A DNA stretch of 64,000 nucleotides from Trochalopteron elliotii (taxonomy: Eukaryota > Chordata > Aves > Passeriformes > Leiothrichidae). Positions 39,224 through 51,325 of this stretch are shown one piece after another. Each line of letters begins with the position of its first letter. The stretch's first letter is position 1. The stretch covers positions 2,788,483 through 2,852,482 of the forward strand of contig JANPWX010000480.1 in the NCBI GenBank assembly GCA_024734555.1. The letters are read 5' to 3'. Under the pieces are notes generated by a model. It did no database searches, was not told the origin of the DNA, and saw only the letters and a list, made by a program, of their open reading frames with translations. Made by a program: the position numbers and the translations under genes.

Positions 39224-42200
39224 TAACTTATCCATTCAGTTAATATTTTACTGTGGCCAGTCCCATCGGAATGCCTCTGTCCTGCTGCAGCACGGGACAG
39301 TGGGCTGGAGCATGAACACTGCACCTGCCTGGAGCTGTCTAGAAGTCTTGTGTGTGTGTGTCTGCATTTTTGAAAGTATCTCACGGTTTTGTTTCCTGTG
39401 AATGTGCATTCAGCCCTGCACACTCGTGAAATGCTTAGCTGGGCTTGGGAGCGTGTACATGCTCGGGGGGGATGGGGCAGGGGGAAGAAAGAGGGGCTGT
39501 AAGGCAGCTTTGAGAACTGATACCGTGCTAGTGTGAAACTTCTTTGTGGAGGGAACGACACTGCCAGGTTTGGGCTTCAAGATTCTCAAACACTCCAGCA
39601 GCTTTAGAAACTTGAACGTGTCCTAGGCTCAGCTGTGGGCAGGCACAATGCTGCAGGGGAGCCCCCATTTAAAACGGTGCCAAGGGCTCTGAACAGCTTC
39701 TGAAATTCCAGGATCAGGCCCTAAAAATAACAACACGTTTGACCCAACATAGCCAGCAGAGCCAGAGGAGATGATAGGCTGCATAGCATAGTTCTAAGCC
39801 AGCGTTCCTAAACTGCAAACCCATTAAATATTTAGGTGGCCATATGCAAATCATTTAAATTCTGTTTCTCAGAAGCACAACCATGGTGTACAGATGTGCT
39901 TTGTGCTGAGATCCTCATCCTAAGCTTTCAGCAACTATTTATTTTAAACCAGTAAAGTACTTAATTAATGGCTAATTGCCAGCTACCTTTTTTTTTTTTA
40001 GGGTATTTATTTATGAGGGAGGAGGGGGAGGAAGAAACAGAAATGCAAAGACCTGAGTTTCTGTCAGAGCAAACTCACATAGAAGAAAACACACTTTTGT
40101 GACTGTACCAAAGAAAACCCCAGGATTGCTCAGATATTTTCAACCCCCCTTCCACGTGCACCAATTTGCTAATTCAACAAATAAACAGCCCTTTATTGCA
40201 GGAGCTGCCTCGTGGACACTGCGAACACTTTAGAGACCGGGGCCCCAGATCTTCTTTTCTTAATGTCACTGTGAATTTGCTTGTGGAAGTGTATGACACC
40301 ATGCCGGAGCCCAACAGCTGAGCTCATGCTTCAGGCATTCTCCCAGGACCGAGGGGGAGGGGGATCTCTGCCAGCTCCCGGCCGCCTCTCCCCTCGCATT
40401 TACACACACACAAATCATGTTATCATAGTGAAAATATGTAAGAATTCCAGGAAGCAGAGGAAGTTTGTATGTTGACCTTAATTTATTTTTTTTTTTCCCC
40501 AGAGGAAGATCACTCTGAATGTAAAAAGGACGGTGGATGCTAGCTATGTTCATTTGCAGATATTTTAATTGTCACTGCGACTCTTTCTTCTGCTGTATTT
40601 TGTCTTTGAGGATTAATGCTGTTTGTATTTTATCCCATGTGGCTACTTTGACCAAGAGAACTCAAATCACTTGGTGAGAGGTCTATGGGACCTATTTGGA
40701 CTCAAAAAAAAAATTGGTAAAGGAGGTCCCAGTGCATTCTGGTTCCTATTTTCCATTATAGTACAGTAAAATTGGGTGAGACTGTTTCTGGAGGGGAGGG
40801 AAGGAAAGGGTGGATGAAAGAGTGGGCTAACACATTAGGCTTTGGCACACAGAGCCCTGGGTTTATTTTGCTTTACAGTTCTGGGCTGGAACTCTTAAAA
40901 TGCTGATCAGTTTGGCCTCAAACTCGAATGCACTTCTAAAAACACACTTAACTTTAAACCTGCAAATGCCTTTGGAAGACCTTGGAAGTTGCTGGGAAGT
41001 GCAGTTCCCTGCACTGCACCTTGCAACATCCAACCATTCCCACCAGCTCATCCCTGATTCCCTGCCACCAGCTCATCCCAGCCTCCCTGCTCCTGTCATT
41101 CCTGCTCACACCAGTGAGGCTTTGCACAGATTCCAACACAGCCATTCCATTTATGCAGAGGCAGGGAAATAGTACCTGAGTCCTTAAACACTCATCTCTG
41201 TCTCCCTCCACGCACTACGGACAGTGTGGTCACACATGGACTTGTAAAATGGCAAGTAAAGATACCCCATTCCTCTTAACTGGCCAACAAGGAAGCCAAG
41301 CATGGAAAATATTTCTGTTTAATTGCAGGGCTCAGTTTTCCCTCAGCCTGGCAGCCTCCATGAGGAACAGCAGCCGTGCACTGGCTGTGCCCTGTTGCCC
41401 CCAGCATACCTGAGCCTGGTGGTTATTCCTGAGGAACCCCACACCTTGTTGTGTGCTGGGGCTCTTCAGGTTTTGTAAAATATGCTTTGACCAGCATGTT
41501 GAACTTGTAATATGACTGGGCATTAATCCCAGATACATCTTGAAGAGTTTGGTTTGAGAATTGATCAGATTGCTTAAGATTTCTTTGCAAACTATTTCAT
41601 TTCCTTATGTTTCTCTGTTGCAAACTTAAGCTTGAAGTCTGATCCAATTTTAAATGAGCAAGCCTGTTCTTCTAGCTAGCAGGCAGCCTGTGATGTATAT
41701 TTGGGCCAGGCCTCCCCACCCAACAGCTCTGCTCAAACAAGTAAGGCCATCACAGCAAAATCTCCTGAACAGCTCAGTGTCAGCAGCCTCCCTGAAATCA
41801 AGGGATATGTCACTGAAGCTGTCAGTGTAGGACTTGTCCCACAGAATTTATTGCTCTATTCAAGTTTTCCTTTATCCTTTTCCACAGGTTTTCTGACTGC
41901 ACTTCTTTCTCTCTCCCTCCGCTTGCCCCCCGTTTTATTTTCTTGTCACATATTTCAAATACACACCTGCCTTCCCTGCCTCAGCTCTGGAGGGCTCAGG
42001 CAGAAGGTGGCAGGAAAAGTAGTATTTGAATTATATTTTGGTTTTCAGACTATTCAGACATAGAAATAGGCAATGCAAGCCTGCTGCTTTGCATGTTGTG
42101 GCACTGAGGCTTTTTTTCTTTTTAAGCAACAAACCCCTACCAGCTGCAGCCTAGATTTACACCATGGGGAAACAACACAGGAGAACCAGATTGGAGATTA

Positions 42201-43277
42201 ATCAAAGCAAATTCTGACCCGCTGTTACGTGCACCTCAAAGATTTAAAAAGTAAAAATAAAAAAAAAACGAGGAGGCTTTGCTTTGGTAATAAACATTCC
42301 ACCAAAAAAAGGCACAACTTTCCCAAGTATGCTGTGAAGAGAAGACAGATGCCTTTTCTAAGGGTTCTCAGTGTCTCTGGGCATTGTTGGGGATTGTTGG
42401 CTGTACTCTGCCAGAACAGGGGCTGCCCAAGGCTGCTCCCAGCATGGGGAGCTGCCCCAGCAGGGTCCTGCATCCCTGGCTCCAGCACATGCTCCAAACA
42501 CCCATCACGTCTGGGGTGACTGCAGAGCCCAGCTCACCTCCCTCCTGGTCACTGAGAGTATTAACGATCCAGAGGTTTTGGTGAAAGTTAATCACACTGC
42601 CCAGGAGAGAGCCAAAAAAACCCCAAAACCCTTTGGTTGGGATTTTCTTTTCTACACACAAATCCCTTCTAGTCACTTGTTTGTTACTCTAAATCGTATC
42701 GCTTGTGAATAATGATAATAATAAAAAAGTCACATACAATGATGAATTATCAGTTATCCTGAAATGTGACATATTCTTCAGCTTTCAGGCATATTTTTGT
42801 TCTCCAGGGATTACAAGCAGGTGAAAGTTTGTAGTTAGCAATCACTAGAGCAGCACTGCTAGTCTTCATTAGGAACATCTACTTGAACTTTTGGGCTACC
42901 ATCCTCAAACAGCACAAACTAACACAGCTCCATTAAAGTTAATGTGCTCTGCTTAGCTGCATCTTCTGGGGATGCAAGAAAGCTTTTGCTTTCTTGGGAA
43001 GAGAAAAAAGAAATAAACCCCAAATAATTAGGGTGAATATTTTCTGGTTTTGAAAAATATATTCACAGGCGGCACAGGTAAATCACTGTATTTAGATGTA
43101 AGAACTGAGAAGACACCAGGACTTGTGAAAATCTGCATCTAGAAGAAGAAAATGCTCCCATCCTTACTGGCCTATATGAGGTATTTTAAAGACATCACAA
43201 ATGGTTTTAAGTCTCTTTCTCAGCAAAGACAGGGCTGATTTGGCCCATGTGTGTAATCAGGGCAGGGTTATTCAGTA
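39224..43277. other. unique non-coding DNA
   Basis: No gene recognised. A G-rich patch lies at 39,464-39,495, and a locally GC-rich part at 40,205-40,400. A CACCAGCTCATCCC word is repeated near 41,041 and 41,066. 42,380-42,560 is GC-richer with overlapping frames on both strands (up to 113 codons), none recognisable. Confidence 0.5.
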
Positions 43278-43380
43278 AGGCCCCGATTCAGCAAAGTGCT
43301 GGAGCACACCTTCAGCTTTTAGTGCATGAGTGGCTTCATTGAAGTCCTCAGTAATTACATGTTTTGCTGAATCAGGACCT
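43278..43380. mobile_element. palindromic MITE-like ancient repeat
   Basis: The ends are inverted repeats: 43,278-43,296 (AGGCCCCGATTCAGCAAAG) pairs with 43,362-43,380 with only about four mismatches, and inner parts partly continue the palindrome ('agcac...cttcag' versus 'cattgaagtcctcag'). The wording matches a widespread family of foldback repeats in turtle, crocodile and bird genomes. It has no coding capacity. I cannot give the database family name with certainty. Confidence 0.7.
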
Positions 43381-44106
43381 GAATTTATTTGGGGCAGGAG
43401 GATCTTAATATCTTCCAAGGAATTATACTTATTAAAGGGGACAGTCTATAAATTAGTGTTTAAGTTAAAATCAATTTCTAGATAATACATATCCCTAAAA
43501 GACAGATTGTTAGTTTGCATGAGCTTTGTAACAAAACTTTAATTAAACCCTTTTTAAATAAAACCTGTTGTACATTATACTGCTAATTGACTTGACCTGG
43601 TACAAAGAGGACTCTGCCAGCTAGAGGAGACTAAAGGAGATTATTCTGTCTGGTGCTGCAGTGATTGTGTGTTAATAAAATTTATTTCTGCAGTCTTGCC
43701 CAACTCCCTATTGTGTATTCAAGAAATGTGTGGGCTTGAAGCCAGTCATCACAAAGCAAAAAGTAATAAAACCTCAAAAGCTGACTTTTTCTACCTCATT
43801 CTGCTGCTTTGCTGTAGCACAAAGTACGTGGTACAGTCTGCTTGCATGCGTATCTCAGAGTTCTCTTTTTTAATAATTTTCATTTATTTTCTCAATTAGG
43901 TTAAACTCTGCACCTTATTAATGTGAGCACAGGAACAAGTGAAGGACAATGAAAGGATTCAGAAAAGCTCAGTGATGAAACAGTCTGGGTGTGGCAGTCA
44001 TATTTTATTGCCACTACACCGATTACATACAATATAACACATCTAGCAATTAGAGAAACATGTTAACCTTCCTGGCCCAGACCTATTTCACACAGAATTC
44101 ATTTCA
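43381..44106. other. unique non-coding DNA
   Basis: Nothing recognisable; AT-rich with frames below 80 codons. Confidence 0.5.
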
Positions 44107-44217
44107 GGGGGCCAAATTCTTCCTTTACCCTCATGTAAGTAAATCTCAAACAGCTTCTTGCCAATCAGTAGACTCATTTGGATTGACATTCATGTAAATG
44201 ACAGCAAAATGTGACCC
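44107..44217. mobile_element. second palindromic MITE-like ancient repeat
   Basis: The left arm GGGGCCAAATTCTTCC (44,107-44,122) and the right arm ending in 'agcaaaatgtgaccc' (44,203-44,217) are diverged inverted copies. Further in, 'catgtaagtaaatct' and 'gattgacattcatgtaaatg' pair in the same way. The wording resembles an amniote foldback repeat of the type 'gccaaattctg...gtgtaaat...actcc'. It is distinct from the element at 43,278. Confidence 0.55.
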
Positions 44218-44814
44218 ACTGACTTCCCAGAGTTACTCCTGATAGATGCTGGGTGCAATCACAAAAAAAAAAGTAATCACAAGAACTTATGCAAGAAATA
44301 CATGGAATAAACAGGAGGACTTGGAAGTTTTAATACGTGCTCAAAATTACGAATCAATTGGCACAAGAGACTTGCTGGGATAATTCACATGACTAGAATA
44401 TTAATCTATCTAGTGGAGCTTGTTCAGGGAGAAGGACAAAATGCTGTCCACAGACACATCCATCCCACAGTGCAAAACACAGGAAGAGATAACCAGCTGA
44501 AAATCTCTGGCTAATAATAACAGAGGCAGTGAACACAGGTGCTGTCACCATGGGGGGGTGGGGTGGGGTGAACAGAGCAAAGGCACAAGGAACAGATGGA
44601 CAGAACTCCTTCTTTTGGAGGGCAAGAAGATGAATCACACACACACCCTGGGCTTGGAGACCATGGAGGCACAGGCAGGAGGCTGATGGAGATGCCTGCT
44701 GGGACACACAGGGATCAAACTCCAATGCCATGCAGGGGAAAAAGCTGGAGAAGCAACTGAAGGGAATGTTCTTTACTCTTCATTTCAAGAGTCAGGGGAA
44801 ATAGGTTTAAAAAT

Positions 44815-46745
44815 AAGCAAACAGAATGCAATTTGGTGGCAGTTATCACAGGATGAGAAAACCCACTGCTCCTGGAAGTGAATATGAATAGCAAATAGAA
44901 GCAATAGACTTGAAAAAAGGCATATTAAATAAACTCAGAGAATTTTAAGTATTATCTCATGGGGAATGCACTCAGAGTAGCTGATAGTTCCTTAAAATAG
45001 TTCTATTAACAGCATGAGTGCAAATTATCCCAAAGCAGCAAAACCATTTGAAGTGTTGTAAGGAACCACCTCAGCTACATCATGGACTCCTCCTCTCTGA
45101 CCTCAAACACAGGAAGGCACAGAAAGTTGAACCTAGGTCAGGTTACTGAAGGCCAGGAGGAAAGAAAAGAGAGAGTGTAGGGCCCAAATCACAAAGATCA
45201 AATGAGAACACATTGGGGCAGACAGGACAAGAAAACAGGGTGTAATCATACTTCATAAAGAGAGGAAGATGAGGAAAATGTGTTTGCCTTCTATTGAACA
45301 AGGCAGGGAAAGTTAATGACAGGTGATGCTGAAGAGGTTGAGGGCTTGAAGGTTTTTTCCTGCAATCTTTACCAAAAAGGTCAAATGAGTTTGGGTGGGA
45401 ATCAGCAAGAGTGACAAAGAGGTAGAAACACAAGTGAAATCAGAGGAAAGAACAGATTAAATAGTGCTTAGATAAATCACATCTTTCAAACTGGCTGGGT
45501 CAGATACAATTCATCCTAAAGCAGCCTACTGAAGTACCTGAAGCAATCTCAGGGCCATGAGTGGTTTTCTTGGAGGTCTTAGGGGATATGGGTGAATATC
45601 CAGAAGACAGAAAAATAGCAGATAGTGTGCTTCCTTACAGAGAGGGAAAAGATTGTAATGGGGAATTAAAGAGCAGTGAGTGAAGGTCAGTTTTTGGAAA
45701 AATATGGAAACAATCACATTATTTGTAACCACTCAGGAAATAACAAGGAGATGAGTAACAGTTAGCATGGCTTTGTCAAAAACACAGATTTGTTAAACCA
45801 ATTTAATTTCCTTCAGTGGGAATGGAGGTGAAGCAACAGATAAATCTCAACTTTATTAAAGCTTTCCAGGATCAGCCTCCTCATGGTCATAAGTGGGCTA
45901 GGAAAAAATACAGTGTCCCTCCACCTACAAAATTCTCCCTCAAACTGGATGTTAAATACATTTCTGTAGGCATCTGCCCTGGATTTGCTCCTGTGAAATA
46001 CTTCTACTCCAGTCTTGTATGTTAGATCAGAACTACTTAGTTTCTGCATACAGTAAAAGTGAGAAGGGCTGTACAGGTGACACCAGGCCATTCTGAGGAT
46101 GTTTGCTTAGAATACAATGCAACTTTTCACAGCTGGGGCAGTGTAGGCAGTTTGTGGCAAGTCCTTTCAGCTTTAAAGAAGTTGCCAAACAGAAAAGGTC
46201 TAGCAGAGAGCACTGAGAGTAGCCAGAAGCCCAGCAAACACAAGCTACAAGGAGAACTGGAAGGAATGCTCTCAATATAGTCTGCAGAAAAGGCTGAGGA
46301 GGACTACATATGAATAATACACTTAAAAGAGGAAAGGAGGAAGTAGTCTTCCTTATCCAGTGTGGATAGGATAAGAAGTATTAAGTACTGGAATGGTCTG
46401 CCCAGGGAGGTGGTGAAGTCACCATCCCTGGATGTGTTTAAACAAAGACTGGATGTGGCACTGGGTGCCAGGGTTTAGTTGAGGTGTCGGGACTGGGTTG
46501 GACTCAATGAAAGTCTCTTCCAACCTACACATTCTGTGACTCTGTATTGGGTTAAACAGGAGCACAGGAAATTTAGGTTAAACATTAGGAAACACTGGGT
46601 AATAATATGGCCAGTTAAGCACTGGAAAAGATTGCCTGGGGAGGTCGTAGAGCCTCCCTCCTTGGAAGGTTCCAAGAGCATGCAAGATGTCAAGCTTTTA
46701 AAGCTGTGGCAGACTTAGATGACCTCTAAAACCCTACTTCCCTTT
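44815..46745 (+). mobile_element. old long CR1/L3-like LINE, degraded
   Basis: A nearly continuous series of words follows the order of the CR1 second reading frame and 3' end: 'ggcagttatcacaggatg' (about 44,836), 'aaataaactcagagaattttaag' (44,929 on), 'atgagtgcaaattatccc', 'acaagaaaacagg' (about 45,228), 'ctttaccaaaaaggtc', 'tccagaagacag', 'agcatggctttgtcaaaaac' (about 45,764), 'tttattaaagctttccagg' (reverse-transcriptase core, about 45,852), 'aaaaggctgaggagg' (46,288) and the 3' end 'cttagatgacctctaaaaccc' (46,714). The element encoded the reverse transcriptase of the CR1 clade, but stops and indels are everywhere, so it is dead. About 1.9 kb survives, which is long for CR1 in a bird. It resembles the older turtle/crocodile-type or L3-like lineage more than typical chicken CR1. 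Confidence 0.82.
46383..46543 (+). mobile_element. younger CR1 3' fragment nested in the old CR1
   Basis: The words 'tactggaatggtctgcccagg', 'gaggtggtgaagtcaccatccctgg', 'gactggatgtggcac', 'gggttggactcaatga', 'ctcttccaacct' and the terminal 'attctgtgactctgt' form a CR1 3' end of a different subfamily. It splits the older element: the old sequence 'ggataagaagtatt' resumes as 'gtattgggttaaac'. GTATT is present on both sides (46,378-46,382 and 46,544-46,548), consistent with a short target-site duplication. Confidence 0.8.
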
Positions 46746-49700
46746 CTGAGGGCTGCTATTCCCCCAGTTTGAAAGGACAATTCCCTGCAGGGACATGGCA
46801 CAGCACAGCAGCCCCAGCCCGCCGGCGTCAGCGGCTCCGCAGGTGCGTCAGCGCTGCCTCGGCTCCAGCAGAGAGGTGATCCCTCCTGCAGGCACCTCTG
46901 CACCTGAACTAACTTCTCAGCACTTTGCTGAACCAGGAGCTCAGCTGGCAGCCCTTCCCCTGCCAAGGTGCAAACACAAGTGCCCAAGTTTTTTAGCATC
47001 CACTGGTTGCACCTGTGGCCGCGCTCAGGCGGGAATGGCTGCTGAAGGACACAGAGGGACTTCACTTCAGTGGTCCATGTGTCCAGAGAAAACTGAGCTG
47101 CTGGGCAAAAACACTGCCTGCACTCTGTGCTCTAGCTAAGAATTCATTGCAGAGGGAAAACAAAGTACTGAAGTTCAAGTTAGTCTCATGTACATCATGT
47201 CCTGCCTCCTTGTCCTACCCACTGCACAACAACCTGTGGGTAACACATGCAGACAGAGGACATGGGATCATTGGCCACTAGCCAAGAATTTATCCCAACG
47301 ACAAACATATTTAAATGGAGACCCAGCCATGTGCAGAATGCCCTGGGTGACACAGTTGCTGAATCTTTCCATTAAAATGGTAACTAGAATATCTGTCACT
47401 AAGCTCACAATCACAAAGATATTCATGTTCCTACCACCCCCAGCAGCCCCAGACACATGTCACTCTCTCTCTGCCCACTGAAGCCATGGTGCTGTAACAA
47501 AGTCACAGCTCCCAGAAAATGAGGAAGTTTGTTTATCTGAACTTACACAGCATGAGATGACACCGCCAAAAATGATAATAAAATTGGGGAAATCAGAAGA
47601 AGACAGAGCTTGTCTGCTGGTTGAACAGGCAAAATGTACTCGAATTCTTGCATTCCCCTCCTGTACAAACACTGATCTCTATCTGAGGGTGTCAGTTGTA
47701 AAGGAGGTGTGATCTGTTACACAACATATTTCATTCAGTTAACAACACTTAGCTACATGCTAATAAAGCACGTATTAAGAATACATAAAACTAATTATTT
47801 AATTACAATTTCTTCCCCCATCCTCCTTAGCCTGGACTGGATTTGAGGCATAAAGAGGATCCATTAAGTATTTCTCTGTTTCAGTAGGTTTTTCTGGCAT
47901 ATTGGGCCAAGTTTTTCAAACTTGTAGGAGGAAGGAGGAAAGCCACACAACACATGTACATACTCACACACACACATAAACACAGAGCAGGGAATGAGGA
48001 GATGATGTAGCCACTGGCAGGATGTGTCTGCTCTTGATTTCACAGTGCCACCCAGCCCTTCCCTGGGTTACACAGTGGGTTTTTTTTTTTCCATGTTATT
48101 TTACGTCTCAATGCCAGCACTGACTGTGGTGATTGATTGACTGAGCGGGTGCTGCAGGATTCAAAACAAGGCTGGTGGCAGCAACTCAGGGAAATGCAGA
48201 GAACACTGGGTTAATCTAAGGAGAGAAACAACGCTGGTGATCTGCCAGCTCTGAGCATCCTACTATAAATTAGGAATGGCTATAGTCGTTGTTTTAAAAT
48301 GAAAGATGCAAGCAGAGCCTGGCAGAAGCATTTTAAACACTCTGTGCTGGGCTTTAGCCTCTGGGCACCCAGAGAAAAAGCCCTTTTTCCTTCACATTGA
48401 GCTCTTCCTCACACATCTCACCCCCTCAGCCTCAGCACGTGGGCTTACAAAAGTAATTCCTCCCTCCCTTTGGGGCACAGGGGCCTGTCCCTGCTGCGAT
48501 CATTTCCTGCTGTTTCACCCACACTGAGATGGGAGAAGTGCTCCTCACACAGCATCTCCTTCCCTCTGGCAGCAGGGTCCCTTTCCCCGGGGTCTCCCCC
48601 CTCCATGCTGAGGATCAATGAAACCCTCTCAGACTTCACACCTGCACCTCCTACCAAAGTAAAGGAGGTGGAGATTCCTTTCCAGAAGCAATGTTTCTCC
48701 TTGGGAAAAACCCCTAGAGAATTCAAAGAGGGTCCTTGGGCTCTTTTCCCCACCATCCCTTTATCTCCTGTGATCTCCTGTTCCTGCCCACTCCACTGTC
48801 GCTGCCTCTTAATTAAACATTTTGACACTGACCCTATTTCCATTTTATCTACCTCCCCTCTCACTCCCTTCAGCAGAGTCCCACCGACCTGGTCCACATC
48901 ATGTTTCTCCTCCCACTCAGCTTATAGTAGTAGCTCCTTGTCTGTTTTCCTGATAGGAATTCAGCCTTCCCCTGGCTGCATTATGAAGATAAGCTGCTCC
49001 TACTGACAAAGGAATCACTAATGGACGTGCCTGCTTTCCCATCCCGGCCACAGTGGCTGCTGCTGACAGGAACTTTTTCCCTAGCACAAGGGGTTTTCCA
49101 GCATGCCCTGTAAAACAGACCACATTTATGATTGCTGGCACACTCACAGGGTTACCAGGCAGCTTTTTTTTTTTCAGGACAGACTTTACAACTTGCATAT
49201 AGATGGACCCAGACATGGCTCTGCTTAGAGACAATGGGAGATTTACTATTGCATGTATTTGCACCATGATTTGATGGCTTTGTATGAACAAAATACAAAC
49301 AGAAAATAATTATTCGTTTGCCAACCCACTGAATGTAGGGAAGAAGCACAAAGTTTTATTCATCTGCAAGCTCAGCAGATGTCAGTGTATGAATGGCCTG
49401 ATTTCAGTCTTGTTTTTGGACTAATGAAGATTTAATATAGCTAACAGAACCATGAGGTAATTCTGGGTTTGAACAAAAAGTGATTCCATATCATCCCATA
49501 ACTTGTCACGATTAAACATTAACTAACCCCATGAATTTTGTTGGTGGTGTTTTGTTAGAACAGCTTCTGAGGGGAGTGATAGTTCAGTCATTATTTGAAT
49601 GTCTGCTATAGTGGAGTCTATCACCACTGAAAGCCTAGAATAATGGCCTGTGTTATTCTTTTGCATCTTTTTCTATACAGCCTTTTGAGGGAGCTGTAAT

Positions 49701-50359
49701 TGAAGAGAAATGAAAGGGCAGCCAACCAAGAGACAATACTGCAAGGATCAGTACTGGAATGTGAGACAACATAGTTTAAAAGCTGAAACTTTAAAACTCC
49801 TGCTACGTGTGTACTTTTGAAAAGGGTAACATCAATAGCAAAAAAAAGGGAAACCCCAGCTATTTTCTCCCGATTAAGAAATAACCAAACTACTTTTTAA
49901 ATTTTTTTTTTTTTGTTTATAATCTGGTGGCCTCCTATGAGGGCATGAAAAAAAGGATTAATGCCTTCACTGGGTACCTCTTTTTTACTGCTGTTCTCTT
50001 TAGAAAATGTGATTAACTAAAAAAGGTGAAAAAGAGACCCATGGAATAGAGATATGAGAATACCAAGGCAGGGTGTTAGGAAGCAGGGACCCTACAGCAA
50101 TTTACAAAAAGCTTGCAAAATATGAACTGCTACTTAGCATCAATCCTGTGTCAACTGGGTCTCCAGTGATGTCAGTGTTGTAACCCCTGCTGAAAGCATT
50201 CCTGGTGCTTGCAGAGAGCTGAAACACCACAGACAGCATTTTCCAGACTTAAGTTTCAAACGCCAGTACTTAGAGGATTGCAAGAGGATTCACCATTGTG
50301 CACTGGCTGATGCACCAAGCTTAAATTTTCCTCCTGTTCCTACAAATATGAGAAGTAGA
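46746..50359. other. unique non-coding DNA
   Basis: 46,795-46,875 has several CpG in a short space and a strong plus-strand donor-like CAG|GTGCGT at about 46,841. No recognisable exon follows. 48,400-49,000 is C-rich and open in one plus-strand frame for 178 codons and in a minus frame for 150 codons, with no recognisable domain. T runs lie at 48,080-48,091 and 49,901-49,914. Confidence 0.45.
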
Positions 50360-50440
50360 AGCTCTTCAGTGAGCTGGTATAAAGCTACTGAAGCCATTTT
50401 AAAGCCACTAAAGTCAGTGAGAATCTTTACATCTGTCTCT
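50360..50440. repeat. ancient palindromic repeat remnant
   Basis: 'gctggtataaagctactgaagcc' followed by 'taaagccactaaagtcagtgag' and 'tttacatctgtc' resembles the centre of an amniote foldback repeat ('gctggtgtaaat...ccattgaagtcaatgg...'). It is short and diverged, so the call is weak. Confidence 0.33.
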
Positions 50441-51197
50441 TGCACTCTTGGATTCTCCAAATACTTATGTGTGTGCTTAATGTTCACATGAACAATCCCA
50501 CTGGAGAAATTGTCTTGAGCTCAGAACATGGCCAAATTTAAGATGGCTTTTGCTAAATGTGGCCAGGCTAAGCCCAGACATAAGGCTTTCCCTATCCAAG
50601 ACAATTCAGCAATACTCTCAATTTCTGAAATTATCTGTGCATCTGAAGATATCTGGGATATGTTTGGGATCAAGACTTAAAATGGTACAGTAAAGGACTG
50701 AGCTTGTTCAAAATAAGCTGCATCCCAAACACAGAAGTCACTGGATCACAAACATAAGAATAGTGAGGCTATTTCAGGCTGCAATAAGCACTGTTTCCTC
50801 CAGTGTACACCCCAAAAAGATTAAGTTTATGTTGCTTTTAATGATGAAGAGTTTAACAAAGCATAATTTGGAACCAGTTTCCAGTACTCCTGCCAAACTC
50901 TGAGTAAAACATCATTTACCTCCTAAGTGAACATTTTTTCTGGCAGTTTTGTATGAATTAAACATTTTGGTCATTTAAAGGAAAAATGTTAAAAATCTGG
51001 AGTGTTCTTAAAATAGCAGATCAGTGTACTTGAAATATCTTTTCTGATTTTAGGGAACTCCCCCATGCATGTAACGTGCTATGAAAACCAGAGCTATTTT
51101 GCACAAATTTTCAGAGCAAGCTTATGAAAATAGTATAATGAGGCAAAGTGCTCAGCAATGCCAGAGCATGGGGACCACAATGCTGTAATAGATGATA
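50441..51197. other. unique non-coding DNA
   Basis: Nothing recognisable; AT-rich with no long frame. Confidence 0.5.
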
Positions 51198-51325
51198 TCA
51201 GGATGATGGCAAAATAATGTCACTGCAGCCACTGGAGACTACATTACTATGTCAAGATGATGGCAAAATGATTTTGATGCAAGTCTATTGAAACTCTGCT
51301 AAAATATCCAGATGATTGCAACATA
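51198..51325. repeat. degenerate 54-bp tandem repeat
   Basis: The word TC(A)(G/A)GATGATGGCAAAAT starts at 51,198 and 51,252, and a weaker copy (TCCAGATGATTGCAACAT) starts at 51,307, giving a period of 54-55 bases and about 2.4 copies. The intervening sequence is diverged, so the duplication is old. Confidence 0.6.

Noticed and set aside
48445..49006. 178-codon plus and 150-codon minus overlapping frames
   Set aside because: No family resemblance, both strands open at once, and no conserved-looking exon boundaries.
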